Shown here piece after piece: positions 1-8,000 of a DNA stretch of 10,467 nt. Location: the NCBI GenBank assembly GCA_002721775.1, contig PBLM01000047.1, positions 1 through 10,467 of the forward strand, given 5' to 3'. The stretch comes from Rhodospirillaceae bacterium. GTDB taxonomy: Bacteria; Pseudomonadota; Alphaproteobacteria; Puniceispirillales; Puniceispirillaceae. The translations under genes and the position numbers were made by a program. How positions within the stretch are numbered: position 1 is the stretch's first letter; each line of letters starts with the position of its first letter. The notes under the pieces were generated by a model. It had not been told where the DNA came from and did not search any database. It saw only the letters and a program-made list of their open reading frames with translations.

Positions 1-1
1 C

Positions 2-721
2 GCTGTCATTACTGGTGGCTGTAATGGGATTGGGGCTGCGGTTGTCAAAAAGCTCGTTCATTCTGGTGCAAGAGTCAGTATTTGGGACATGAATATTGAG
101 GATTGTGAGCGAGAGATTGATGCGCTGTCTGCTGACATCTGTCAAAAGATTCAGACGGATGTCAGCAATTTTGACAGTGTCACAGCTGCTTTGACACAGA
201 CCAATTCTGTGTTTGGGACTGTAGATGTTCTCATCAACAGCGCTGGAATCGCCGGCCCCACATATTCACTTACTGATTATCCTATAGATCAATGGCGCAG
301 AGTACAGGCTGTTAACCTTGATGGCACATTTCATTGTTGCAAAATTGTTGTGCCAGAAATGCTCACCTCCGGTTATGGCCGCATTGTGAATATAGCTTCT
401 GTTGCCGGCAAAGAAGGCAACCCGAATGCATCTGCCTATTCAGCCTCAAAAGCAGGCGTTATTGCACTGACTAAATCACTTGGCAAAGAGCTTGCCGGCA
501 CAGATATTGCGGTGAATTGTGTGACCCCTGCAGCAGCACACACTCGAATTTTCAACCAGATATCACAAGAATTCATTGATTATATGTTATCAAAAATTCC
601 ACGCGGCCGATTTGTCACCGTTGATGAAATCGCTAATATGATCGCCTGGGTGGCATCGAAAGAGAATTCGTTTACCACAGGTGCGGCCTTTGATATCTCC
701 GGCGGTCGCGCAACCTTTTGA
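2..721 (+). CDS. Short-chain dehydrogenase/reductase (SDR, FabG-like), 5'-truncated
   Basis: Classical SDR: NAD(P)-dependent, cytoplasmic oxidoreductase acting on an alcohol or ketone. The frame is open from base 2, so the real start lies before the window; 239 residues are visible against about 250 for the family, so only a few N-terminal residues are missing. The ATG at base 89 cannot be the start because it would remove the cofactor-binding glycines. Visible in order: the Rossmann motif TGGCNGIG (residues 4-11), an Asp closing beta-2 (D29 in SIWDMN, which favours NAD over NADP), NSAG (79-82) in place of the usual NNAG, N105, catalytic S133 in NIASVAG, and Y146/K150 in YSASK. The C-terminus ends SGGRATF after a normal family tail, so that end is intact. 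The gene converges on the RraA-like gene with 10 bases between stops. Substrate unknown; the neighbours suggest a catabolic hydroxy acid or sugar derivative. Confidence 0.92.
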   Translation, partial: AVITGGCNGIGAAVVKKLVHSGARVSIWDMNIEDCEREIDALSADICQKIQTDVSNFDSVTAALTQTNSVFGTVDVLINSAGIAGPTYSLTDYPIDQWRRVQAVNLDGTFHCCKIVVPEMLTSGYGRIVNIASVAGKEGNPNASAYSASKAGVIALTKSLGKELAGTDIAVNCVTPAAAHTRIFNQISQEFIDYMLSKIPRGRFVTVDEIANMIAWVASKENSFTTGAAFDISGGRATF

Positions 722-731
722 TAATTCATAT

Positions 732-1427
732 TCAAGTGCGAGCCGCCTCAAACGCTGCCCACGCCTCTGCAAAAGCTTCAAAATCAAAGTCAGGCTTGCT
801 AGCGGGAACCAAAACCAGCCTTTCCGTAGCAATCAATTTTTCAATTGCGTGCTGAAGTGACGGGATAACCAAAGACGGAATGACCAAAGCTCCGTGGCGA
901 TCTGCATGAACTAAATCACCTTCTTCAACTGCCAGTCCAAAAACAGAAACCGGCTTGCCGAACTCTCTTACATGAACGAAGGCATGGGAAGGTCCTATTG
1001 ACCCAGCAATGACAGGAAAGCCATCAGGCAAGTCACCCAGATCACGTACCACACCATTCGTCACCACTCCTGAAACGCCAAAACCTTTATGGACAGTTGT
1101 ATTTATTTCACCCCAAAACGCTCCTACACAATTAGGAAAATCACAATCTTCTATTACAGCGACGGATGGCCGCTGACCTTCAGCCATATATTTGTAATAG
1201 GCCATTCGCCGTTCTTTAACACTTTCTGCCGACTCCTCCGGAGCAGAAGTTGCAGCGATTTTGGCAGTAAGCGCATAACCTACCACAGACTTTTCCTCAG
1301 GAGCTGAAGCGACCATTGTCGCTTTTGTAAAATTATTAAATCCACGTTTGCCCTGTGCTGCTTCAATCGCATTACATACTGTTGGCGTGTCAACAGACCC
1401 CAGAACATTTAATAGTGTGTCTTGCAT
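732..1427 (-). CDS. RraA-family protein, probable 4-hydroxy-4-methyl-2-oxoglutarate aldolase/oxaloacetate decarboxylase type
   Basis: A 231-residue RraA-family protein. Members are either RNase E inhibitors (about 160 residues in E. coli) or divalent-metal pyruvate aldolases/decarboxylases (about 220-240 residues); this length fits the enzymes. The core reads GVVTNGVVRDLGDL: R128 and D129 are the expected substrate and metal residues, and D132 supplies the acidic residue two positions later that marks the aldolase branch (family rule G-X20-RD-X2-E/D; here the spacing from G106 is 21). The family's later signature follows as GDLVHADRHGALVIP (170-184). An unusual VIPSLVIPSL pentapeptide duplication lies at 182-191. 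The start at 1427 is supported by GGAAGGA seven bases upstream. It lies downstream of the GMC gene and the DUF1330 remnant on the same strand, suggesting joint catabolic use. The exact substrate is not determinable. Confidence 0.9.
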   Translation of the reverse strand: MQDTLLNVLGSVDTPTVCNAIEAAQGKRGFNNFTKATMVASAPEEKSVVGYALTAKIAATSAPEESAESVKERRMAYYKYMAEGQRPSVAVIEDCDFPNCVGAFWGEINTTVHKGFGVSGVVTNGVVRDLGDLPDGFPVIAGSIGPSHAFVHVREFGKPVSVFGLAVEEGDLVHADRHGALVIPSLVIPSLQHAIEKLIATERLVLVPASKPDFDFEAFAEAWAAFEAART

Positions 1428-1434
1428 GTCTTCA

Positions 1435-1441
1435 TCCTTCC
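1435..1441 (-). promoter_or_regulatory. Ribosome binding site of the RraA-like gene
   Basis: On the minus strand GGAAGGA stands seven bases before the ATG at 1427. It supports that start and lies within the end of the decayed DUF1330-like frame, consistent with tight gene packing in a former operon. Confidence 0.55.
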
Positions 1442-1678
1442 ATCAACTATCTGTTTATCATCGCCTGAAATGTTGGGTAAATCTGCCTGTTCAACACTCG
1501 CGACTTCAATAATAATCATGCATTCACTGAGACCATCTTCCTAGGTGTGGGCAGGCAACCCTCGAGAGATAAGCCGACCATCCTTTTCCTCAATTGCCGT
1601 GCTGGCTGGACCGGCATATTCGGCGAGCCTATCCGGCTATGGTGACCCAAGATATGAAGAAAGGATAAAATATTTTAC
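1439..1678 (-). pseudogene. Decayed DUF1330-like gene
   Basis: No intact gene occupies the 394 bases between the RraA-like and GMC genes, but one minus-strand frame reads as a degraded small protein. It runs from KYFILSSYLGSP through PDRLAEYAGPASTAIEE and KDGRLISRGLPAHT to EDGLSECMIIIEVASVEQA. This follows the DUF1330 pattern: an initial beta strand, D-P-x-x-L-x-x-Y-A, a helix, GGR-x-x-x-RG, a turn, then an E-D/G-x-x-x-x-x-x-I-I-E-F-x-S-x-E-x-A strand and helix. Two in-frame TAG codons (1637-1639 and 1541-1543) interrupt it, GTA stands where Met would be expected, and the usual segment after SVEQA (Y-x-S-P-x-Y) is missing. DUF1330 proteins are dimeric alpha+beta-barrel proteins, mostly of unknown function, often near catabolic genes. 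The assignment rests on pattern recognition by eye; the interruptions are directly visible. Confidence 0.55.
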
Positions 1679-1821
1679 CTATGGCTGTTTTGCTCCCTTA
1701 TTAGGTATATCTGTGACGCATTTACCACCATAATCAGCCCTCTTTTCAACAGGCTTCATCTAACCCAGAAGAGTCTATTAAATCAATAACCCTTTGAAAG
1801 TAAAATTGGCTAATATTCCAG

Positions 1822-3441
1822 CTATGTCCTTAAAATAAGGTCAGCTGCCTTTTCTGCAATCATCATTGTTGGGGCATTCGTATTCCCGGAGGTAATAGAT
1901 GGCATCACTGATGCATCTGCAACCCGAAGCCTATCTGCGCCTCTTACACGTAAATCAGGTGTAACAACATGATTATTTTGTTCCTTTGGTCCCATCCTGC
2001 AAGTTGATACAGGATGATAAACTGTATTACCTGTCTCTTTCACAAAGGCCAGTAATTCGTCATCACTCATACAATCCGCACCAGGCCTAGCCTCTGTCCG
2101 AACAATGGATTTCATTGGCTCAGTTTCCATAATTTTGCGCGCGATTCTTATTCCCTCTAACAAAATTTGCTGGTCAATTTCCGCTGATAAATATCGTGGG
2201 TTTATTTCAGGAGAAAGTTTTGGATCTGCGCTCTGAATATGGCTATATCCGCGACTGTGAGGTCGAAGTTGGCACGGTCCAATTGATAAAGCTGGAAAGG
2301 AGTCAAAAACACGTTTAGCTGGATTTGAGAAGCTTGCATGTGCTACGTGGAATTGAATATCAGGGCAATTATCATCTGCAAAACGGCTAGCCACAAATCC
2401 GCCTACAATACCTGCGGGCATTGTCATGGCCCCTCTTCTGCTGCTAGCAAACCGTAAAATTTCTTTTATCAATCCAAGTCCTGAGAGGGATGTATTGAGA
2501 CTGTCACCTGTTAACAATTCGAAGGTCAGGCGGGTGAGAAAATGGTCTGCTAGATGTTCGCCAACGCTTGGCAAATTTATTCTTGGTGTTATTCCCATTG
2601 ACTTCAGTCGGGTCGCATCACCAATACCCGACAATTCAAGTATCTGTGGCGAGCCGAATGCCCCTGCACATAAAATCACTTCCCGGTTCGCCTGGATAAT
2701 CTGTTTCTCGCCGCCAATTTCAATCTCCACACCTGTCACAATCTGCGTGTCATCAGCAAAGCATAAGTCCAATACGTGCGCTGAAGACAGCTGTGTTAAG
2801 TTCTGTCGCTTCTTTAAAATAGGCGCAATGAATGCTTGATAACTTGAATGTCTCAAACCATTTTTCTGCGCGAGCTGAAAGTAATTAAATCCGTCCTGAC
2901 GGTGGCCATTATAATCCGCATATGGCCTATATCCGCATCGTCCGGCCGCCTCTATCACTTGATCTAAAACGCTGTAGGTCGTTCGTGGCGGGCTGATATG
3001 AAGTTCCCCTGACTTTCCATGAAAACCCTCATCATGCCGAAACTGGCCAAAATGGGTCTGTACTGATTTCTTGAAATAAGGCAGCACCTCCGTGTAAGAC
3101 CAACCTCTATTTCCTGACTGAGCCCAGCCATCATAGTCCTGTGCTTGGCCACGCACATACAACATTCCGTTTATCGCCGAGGTGCCGCCAAGGACTTTAC
3201 CTCTGGGCATATTCATGATGCGATTATTTAGTTTTTCCTGCTCACAAGTAGCCAGCATCCAGTTCAAGGATGGATTAGTCATGAGATTTATAAAGCCTGC
3301 AGGAATATAAATTAATGGATGGTTATCTGCTTTGCCGGCCTCTATCAAAAGAACAGAATTTCGCGGATTTTCACTTAGCCTGTTTGCCAAAACACACCCT
3401 GCTGTGCCTGCTCCTATAATAATGAAATCTGCAACTGTCAT
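1822..3441 (-). CDS. GMC-family FAD-dependent oxidoreductase (choline dehydrogenase-like)
   Basis: FAD-dependent glucose-methanol-choline oxidoreductase, 539 residues, the normal family length; it oxidises an alcohol to an aldehyde or ketone. The N-terminal dinucleotide motif is DFIIIGAGTAGCVLANRL (residues 5-22). GMC signature 1 is PRGKVLGGTSAINGML and signature 2 is GAFGSPQILELSGIG. The C-terminal catalytic pair is His476 in YHPVSTCRMG and an Asn in GNTNAPT (about 520-522), followed by the FAD-contacting MIAEKAADLI helix. The start at 3441 is chosen because AGGA lies five bases upstream and the FAD motif then begins at the usual distance; an in-frame ATG at 3489 would add 16 residues (MIELVSNNENGHGRTI) with a poorer ribosome site. 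Despite the choline dehydrogenase resemblance there are no betaine genes nearby, so the substrate stays open. The minus-strand order GMC, DUF1330 remnant, RraA-like gene suggests one catabolic unit. Confidence 0.93.
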   Translation of the reverse strand: MTVADFIIIGAGTAGCVLANRLSENPRNSVLLIEAGKADNHPLIYIPAGFINLMTNPSLNWMLATCEQEKLNNRIMNMPRGKVLGGTSAINGMLYVRGQAQDYDGWAQSGNRGWSYTEVLPYFKKSVQTHFGQFRHDEGFHGKSGELHISPPRTTYSVLDQVIEAAGRCGYRPYADYNGHRQDGFNYFQLAQKNGLRHSSYQAFIAPILKKRQNLTQLSSAHVLDLCFADDTQIVTGVEIEIGGEKQIIQANREVILCAGAFGSPQILELSGIGDATRLKSMGITPRINLPSVGEHLADHFLTRLTFELLTGDSLNTSLSGLGLIKEILRFASSRRGAMTMPAGIVGGFVASRFADDNCPDIQFHVAHASFSNPAKRVFDSFPALSIGPCQLRPHSRGYSHIQSADPKLSPEINPRYLSAEIDQQILLEGIRIARKIMETEPMKSIVRTEARPGADCMSDDELLAFVKETGNTVYHPVSTCRMGPKEQNNHVVTPDLRVRGADRLRVADASVMPSITSGNTNAPTMMIAEKAADLILRT

Positions 3442-3525
3442 TATTGTCCTGCCATGCCCATTTTCATTGTTTGAGACTAGTTCTATCATAACTTCATCTC
3501 AAATCATTTCCTGCAATTATTTAGG

Positions 3526-3540
3526 GCTGCTTAAAGCAGC
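3526..3540. promoter_or_regulatory. 15-base perfect palindrome, possible operator for the GMC gene
   Basis: GCTGCTTAAAGCAGC consists of two 7-base arms around one central base. It lies about 85 bases upstream of the preferred GMC start (37 from the alternative one), where a LacI-, TetR- or GntR-type repressor site might sit. No regulator gene is visible in the window. It could instead be a chance palindrome or a short hairpin; it has no T-tract in the right place to look like a terminator. Confidence 0.25.
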
Positions 3541-3678
3541 TTAAAAGCATCTGATGAGGTTAGGTTTTGTTTTTTCCGGTTATAAGCAGATAAAACTATA
3601 GGCAGTTAAATTAAAGCAAATCATGTTATCGAATTACCCAATTTTGGTATCAGTTAGATGCGCAATAAAGCGCCAATT

Positions 3679-3707
3679 TTGCAAAACCAAGAGATTTACG
3701 TTATATT
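3679..3707 (+). promoter_or_regulatory. Probable sigma70-type promoter of the small membrane protein gene
   Basis: TTGCAA (3679-3684, four of six matches to the -35 consensus), a 17-base spacer, then TATATT (3702-3707, five of six matches to the -10 consensus). Transcription would begin near 3714, leaving a leader of about 40 bases before the ATG at 3756. Confidence 0.45.
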
Positions 3708-3755
3708 TTGAAAGATCCGGTGAAATTGGTGCACTTGGCCTAATGGAATGCATGG

Positions 3756-4148
3756 ATGAGAAATTCTAGACTAGCGCTAGCATTTAATGGAGTGATTATG
3801 GTGCTTTTGGGCATCGTATTCTGGTTTTTTCCAGAACTATTTACTGTAGCTATGTTTCCTAGCATTTCAGAAAATGAACAGGCAATTAATGTAGGTATAG
3901 CCCTTAGAAAAAATATGGGGGTCGGTTGTATCTTTATTGGTATGTTGCTTTTCTGGTGTCAAACAAGTTCTAAAACGACTGCACAACGTCTTTTATTTTG
4001 CAGTTCATTTGGTTTCGGTTTGATGGTTGCTGGTCTTTTAGAAGTAAGGTTAACCGGTCAGGCTAATGTTCCTCTTCCGATAATTTTACTGTTTGCATGT
4101 ATGTCCATCTACTCTCTTTTTGTTGCAACAAGACGCTATCAAGAATAA
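3756..4148 (+). CDS. Small four-helix integral membrane protein, function unknown
   Basis: A 130-residue protein I do not recognise. Four hydrophobic segments are clear at about residues 6-25 (extending toward 34), 52-68, 79-96 and 106-124. Short polar links carry RK (51-52) before helix 2, SSKTTAQR (71-78) between helices 2 and 3, and TRR (125-127) at the C-terminus, so both ends are probably cytoplasmic. There is no signal peptide separate from helix 1 and no catalytic motif. The preceding Shine-Dalgarno is weak (TGGAATG), and other ATGs just upstream (3743, 3749, 3752) are out of frame. A promoter-like sequence lies about 50 bases upstream. The layout resembles several small DUF-type inner-membrane families, but nothing here justifies naming one. 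It is probably its own transcript, since 186 bases follow before the next gene. Confidence 0.72.
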   Translation: MRNSRLALAFNGVIMVLLGIVFWFFPELFTVAMFPSISENEQAINVGIALRKNMGVGCIFIGMLLFWCQTSSKTTAQRLLFCSSFGFGLMVAGLLEVRLTGQANVPLPIILLFACMSIYSLFVATRRYQE

Positions 4149-4206
4149 GGGAGTATAAATCCCAATAACTTCACAAACAGCCGCTAATTAGATGTTTCGC
4201 GGGTGT

Positions 4207-4224
4207 AATGAAAAATCATTTTTT
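4207..4224 (+). terminator. Weak hairpin plus T-tract after the membrane protein gene
   Basis: AATGA, an AAAA loop, TCATT, then TTTT. Outer bases GGTGT (4202-4206) and ACACC (4226-4230) can also pair around a bulge. The stem is short and AT-rich, so this is only a candidate rho-independent terminator, about 60 bases past the stop at 4148. The rest of 4149-4334 shows no gene. Confidence 0.3.
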
Positions 4225-4334
4225 AACACCAGGAAATATTCTGCTCAAAATTTCTAAAAACCCAGCTCATTTTAACAATTTAGGATTTTTTGGCGTAACC
4301 ATCACAATAACAAATTAGTTTTCACGGGCATTAG

Positions 4335-4745
4335 ATGAAAAAAAATTCTGTAAAAATCTTTTTAGTGGGGAAGATTTTATTTTCTTCTCTAGCTTTCTGT
4401 TCTTCAGCCTTGGGCGCTAACATAAGCATTGCTGATGCCACTACTCCAAATGAGGAGCCAGTAGAACAAACCGTTGTAGTTTTTATGTCTTCTGCTCAAT
4501 CCTTTTCTGTAGAAGTTGATTATGAGACTGCTGATGGAACAGCTACAAGCAATGAAGATTACACGCCGAGTACAGGCAAATTAACCTTTAAGCCCGGCGA
4601 AACGGTTAAAGCCATTAGCATACCAATTCTTCATGATGATACATCAGAAGGAAAAGAGACGATTATCATAAACCTGAAAAATGCATCATATGGCACGCTG
4701 AGGGACAGCCAAGCATACGTCTACATAACTGATGATGATGGTTGA
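4335..4745 (+). CDS. Secreted single Calx-beta domain protein
   Basis: A 136-residue exported protein. Residues 1-27 form a signal peptide: MKK start, hydrophobic core, likely cleavage after ALG (25-27). One complete Calx-beta domain fills residues 29-136 (NISIADATTPNEEP to ITDDDG) and the protein stops immediately after it. The Ca2+-ligand positions known from NCX1 CBD1 are represented by the Glu pair in TPNEEP, Asp in EDY, the acidic stretch HDDTSEGKE and the terminal DDD. A hand alignment gives about 63 identities in 108 positions with domain 1 of the giant protein starting at 4925, including a shared GETVKAISIPIL block, so the two genes are paralogous at their 5' ends. The Shine-Dalgarno before 4335 is weak. 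It may be an independent small Ca2+-binding exported protein, a partner of the giant protein, or what remains of an older long gene. Confidence 0.88.
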   Translation: MKKNSVKIFLVGKILFSSLAFCSSALGANISIADATTPNEEPVEQTVVVFMSSAQSFSVEVDYETADGTATSNEDYTPSTGKLTFKPGETVKAISIPILHDDTSEGKETIIINLKNASYGTLRDSQAYVYITDDDG

Positions 4746-4924
4746 TACTTTTCCTTTTAATAAATGCTAGAAAGGTGCGATTTTACTGTATCAAATCAGC
4801 CATGAAATCTGACCTTATTTGAAAATTAAAGCTGTTTAAAAGTGAGCTAAAATCCTGAAAGTAAAGATCTAAGGTTTTGTGACGTTAAAAATGTGAAGAA
4901 TTGGGCAGATGGATCTTTAAAATA

Positions 4925-5005
4925 ATGATTAATTCCATTCTAAAATGTTTAAAAACTTTAATTTTCTTTGCTGCTCTCACATTGCTAGCGCCAAAGGCTT
5001 TTGCT
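4925..5005 (+). other. Signal peptide of the giant Calx-beta protein
   Basis: Residues 1-27: a basic start (K7, K10), hydrophobic stretch TLIFFAALTLLA, then PKAFA with an A-x-A cleavage site before F28. This implies Sec-dependent export, unlike many giant Calx-beta/RTX proteins, which use C-terminal type I secretion signals. Confidence 0.8.
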
Positions 5006-8000
5006 TTTGACATTGATATTTCTGATTCAGCAACGCCTGACGAGAGTGCAGTTAACCAGACCGTGGCCGTGTTTTTATCATCTGCGCAATCCGGCGCGGT
5101 TACGGTCAACTATGCGACTGCTAATGGAACAGCGACTGCTGGCGCAGATTACACAGCAAGAAGTGGAACGCTCACTTTTGCTGCAGGAGAAACTGTTAAG
5201 GCGATAAGCATTCCTATCCTTGCTGACACATTGGATGAAGATGCTGAAACCATCTTAGTCAATATTTCTTCTGCCTCTAGCGGCACAATTGTGGACACCC
5301 AAGCGGTTGTTACGATCGTTGATGATGACAATCCACCAACCATAAGCATAGGTGATGCAACAGCTGCAAATGAAAATGCAGCCTCTACAAATCTTGTTGT
5401 CAGCCTTAGCACAGCCTCTTCAAAAACGATCACAGTAGATTTCGCTACCGCTAACAGCACTGCAACTTCTGGAGCAGACTACACAGCTGGAACCGGGACT
5501 ATCACAATTGCTGCAGGCGCTACTACAGCAAACATTTCTGTTGCAGTTTTGGCTGACTCTTTAGATGAGGATAACGAAGTTGTCCACGTGGATCTCTCAA
5601 ACCCCACAAATGCAACCATTGCCGATGCCCAAGGCGCTCTCACAATAACGGATGATGACGCTACACCTAGCCTTTCAATTGCTAATGGAACATCAACTGA
5701 CGAAGCTAGTGTAACTTTAGTTGTGACCCTTAGTGCAGCATCAGGCCGCTCAGTGACCGTTAATGCTGCTGCATCAAATGGCACAGCTACGCAAGGTAGC
5801 GATTTTAACGCTTTTTCTTCGACAGTAACTTTTGCTTCAGGAGAGACCACAAAAAATGTGGTGATACCCTTGACAAACGATACCTCTGATGAGGTGAATG
5901 AAACTTTTACAGTTACATTGTCATCCGCAAATAATGCAACAATTAGCAGCGCAACTGCAACAGCCACCATCACTGATGATGATGCTCCACCAAGTGTTTC
6001 TATTCAAAATGTTTCAGTGGCCGAAAATGCGGGAACAGCGTCCATAAATGTTACGCTGAGTGCTGCATCCTCCAAAACAGTTACGGTGAATTATGCTTCG
6101 TCTGCCGGCACAGCATGTCATTGCACTTCTGATTTTAATGCTATCAGTTCAACTACACTTACTTTTACCCCAGGTCAAACAACAAAAACAGTCTCAGCGA
6201 CTATTACCGATGACTCCCTCGATGAAATTGACGAGAATTTTACAATTACTTTATCAAGTCCTTCCAATGCGACTCTTGGGACTGCAACCGGCACTGTGAC
6301 AATTACAGATAATGACCCTGCCCCATCAATTTCCATTAATGATGTTTCAACATCAAATGAAAATGCGGCATCAACAAATCTCGTGGCTTCACTATCTGCT
6401 GCTTCTGGAAAAGCAATCACTGTAGATTTTGCGACATCAAATGGAACTGCAACCGCAGGGTCAGATTACACAGCAAGCTCTGGAACACTCACATTTGCAG
6501 CTGGGACCACAACTAAAAATGTTCCTATTGCAGTTTTAGCAGACGCTTTTGATGAACCGAATGAGACAGTTACAGTAACTCTTTCTAATCCAAATAATGT
6601 TACTCTAAATGATGCAACGGGCATTCTGACTATCACTGATGATGATAATGCGCCAACCCTATCAATAGCAGATAAAACTATTCCGGATGAAACTGCCGTT
6701 GCTAGCAACATAGTCGTTACTTTAGCATCTCCCTCTCAACAAACAATAACTGTTGATTACGCAACTTCAAATGGAACAGCCACTGCTGCAAATGACTATG
6801 TTGCAGCAAATGGCACGCTCACTTTTGCACCCGGCACAACAACAAAAAATATCCCAGTTACTATGGTTCAGGACACCATTGACGAAGTTAATGAAACATT
6901 CACTGTCACCTTATCTAATGCCTCAAATTCAACAATTTCTGATTCGTCCGCGACCATAACGATTACTGATGATGACCCAACACCATCGCTGGCAGTCAAT
7001 GGTGCAAACATAGCAGAGGCTGCCACCAACCTCAATTTCACTGTTACCCTAAGTGGTCAATCCTCCCAGACTGTTACAGCCAACTATGCAACATCTAATG
7101 GGAGTGCGACAGCAGGCGCAGATTACACAGCAAAAACCGGTACGGTAACGTTTGCCGCAGGAGTAACCAGTCAGATCGTTTCGGTTGGCATACTTGCTGA
7201 CAACAAAGATGAATATAATGAGACATTCTCTGTTACGTTAACCAGCCCCTCGAATGCGACTCTAGGAACACCCGTAGGCACGATGTTAATCAATGACGAT
7301 GATGCACTGCCATCAATTTCAGTTTCTGATGCTTCCTCAACAAATGAGAATGCCGCGAATACAAATCTTGTGGCAAGTCTATCTGCAGCGTCAGGCAAAA
7401 TTGTTACCGTTGATTATGCCACATCTAACGGAACCGCAACTGCAGGAACAGATTATACTGCTAGCTCTGGAACTCTTACTTTTGCGCCTGGTGTGACCTC
7501 TCAGAATATACCAGTTGCAGTTCTTGCTGATGCGGTTGACGAAGTGAACGAGACTGTCACAGTAACACTTAGCAACCCTTCTGAAGTAACATTAAATGAC
7601 TCTACCGGAGTTTTGACTATCACGGACGATGACTCTGCTCCCACTTTGTCTATTGCTAATTTAACCACACCAAATGAGACGGCAGCGGCTCGTCTTGTAA
7701 CAGTCTCATTAAGTGCAGCTTCTAGCCAAACTGTTACCGTTGATTTCGCTACAGCTAATGGAACTGCAACTGCAGTAAATGATTATGTTGCTGCCACAGG
7801 TACATTAACCTTCAGCCCAGGCGATACATCCAAGACAATTCCTATTACGATTGTTCAAGATACTTTAGATGAAGTAAACGAGACCTTCACAGTGGGTCTC
7901 AGTAATCCAAGTAATGCAACTATTGCCTCTGCCACAGGCACTGTAACCATTACAGATGATGAGGGAACACCCACACTCACAATAGCAAATGTTACTACTG

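Larger units (their letters stand above)
3442..3755. other. Divergent intergenic region between the GMC gene and the membrane protein gene
   Basis: These 314 bases separate two divergently transcribed genes and contain no credible gene. They hold the GMC ribosome site (AGGA at 3447-3450, minus strand), a perfect palindrome at 3526-3540, an AT-rich central part, and a plausible rightward promoter at 3679-3707. The first 48 bases could be coding if the GMC gene starts at 3489. Confidence 0.6.

Noticed and set aside
722..731. Bidirectional terminator between the convergent SDR and RraA-like genes
   Set aside because: Only ten bases separate the stops and no hairpin with a T-tract is visible around them.
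1545..1733. A 62-codon plus-strand open frame between the RraA-like and GMC genes
   Set aside because: It lies opposite the DUF1330-like remnant, which explains its coding-like look. It has no ribosome site and no recognisable family.
2426..2839. A 137-codon plus-strand open frame inside the GMC gene
   Set aside because: It is antisense to a fully conserved GMC coding region and its translation shows no domain features.
4335..4415. Lipoprotein signal (LAFC) in the single-domain Calx-beta protein
   Set aside because: Phe immediately before the Cys is not accepted in a lipobox; cleavage after ALG by signal peptidase I fits better.
4746..4924. Promoter or terminator between the two Calx-beta genes
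   Set aside because: The stretch is AT-rich with several partial -10 and -35 look-alikes, but none has both elements at proper spacing, and there is no convincing hairpin. I cannot say whether the two genes are co-transcribed.
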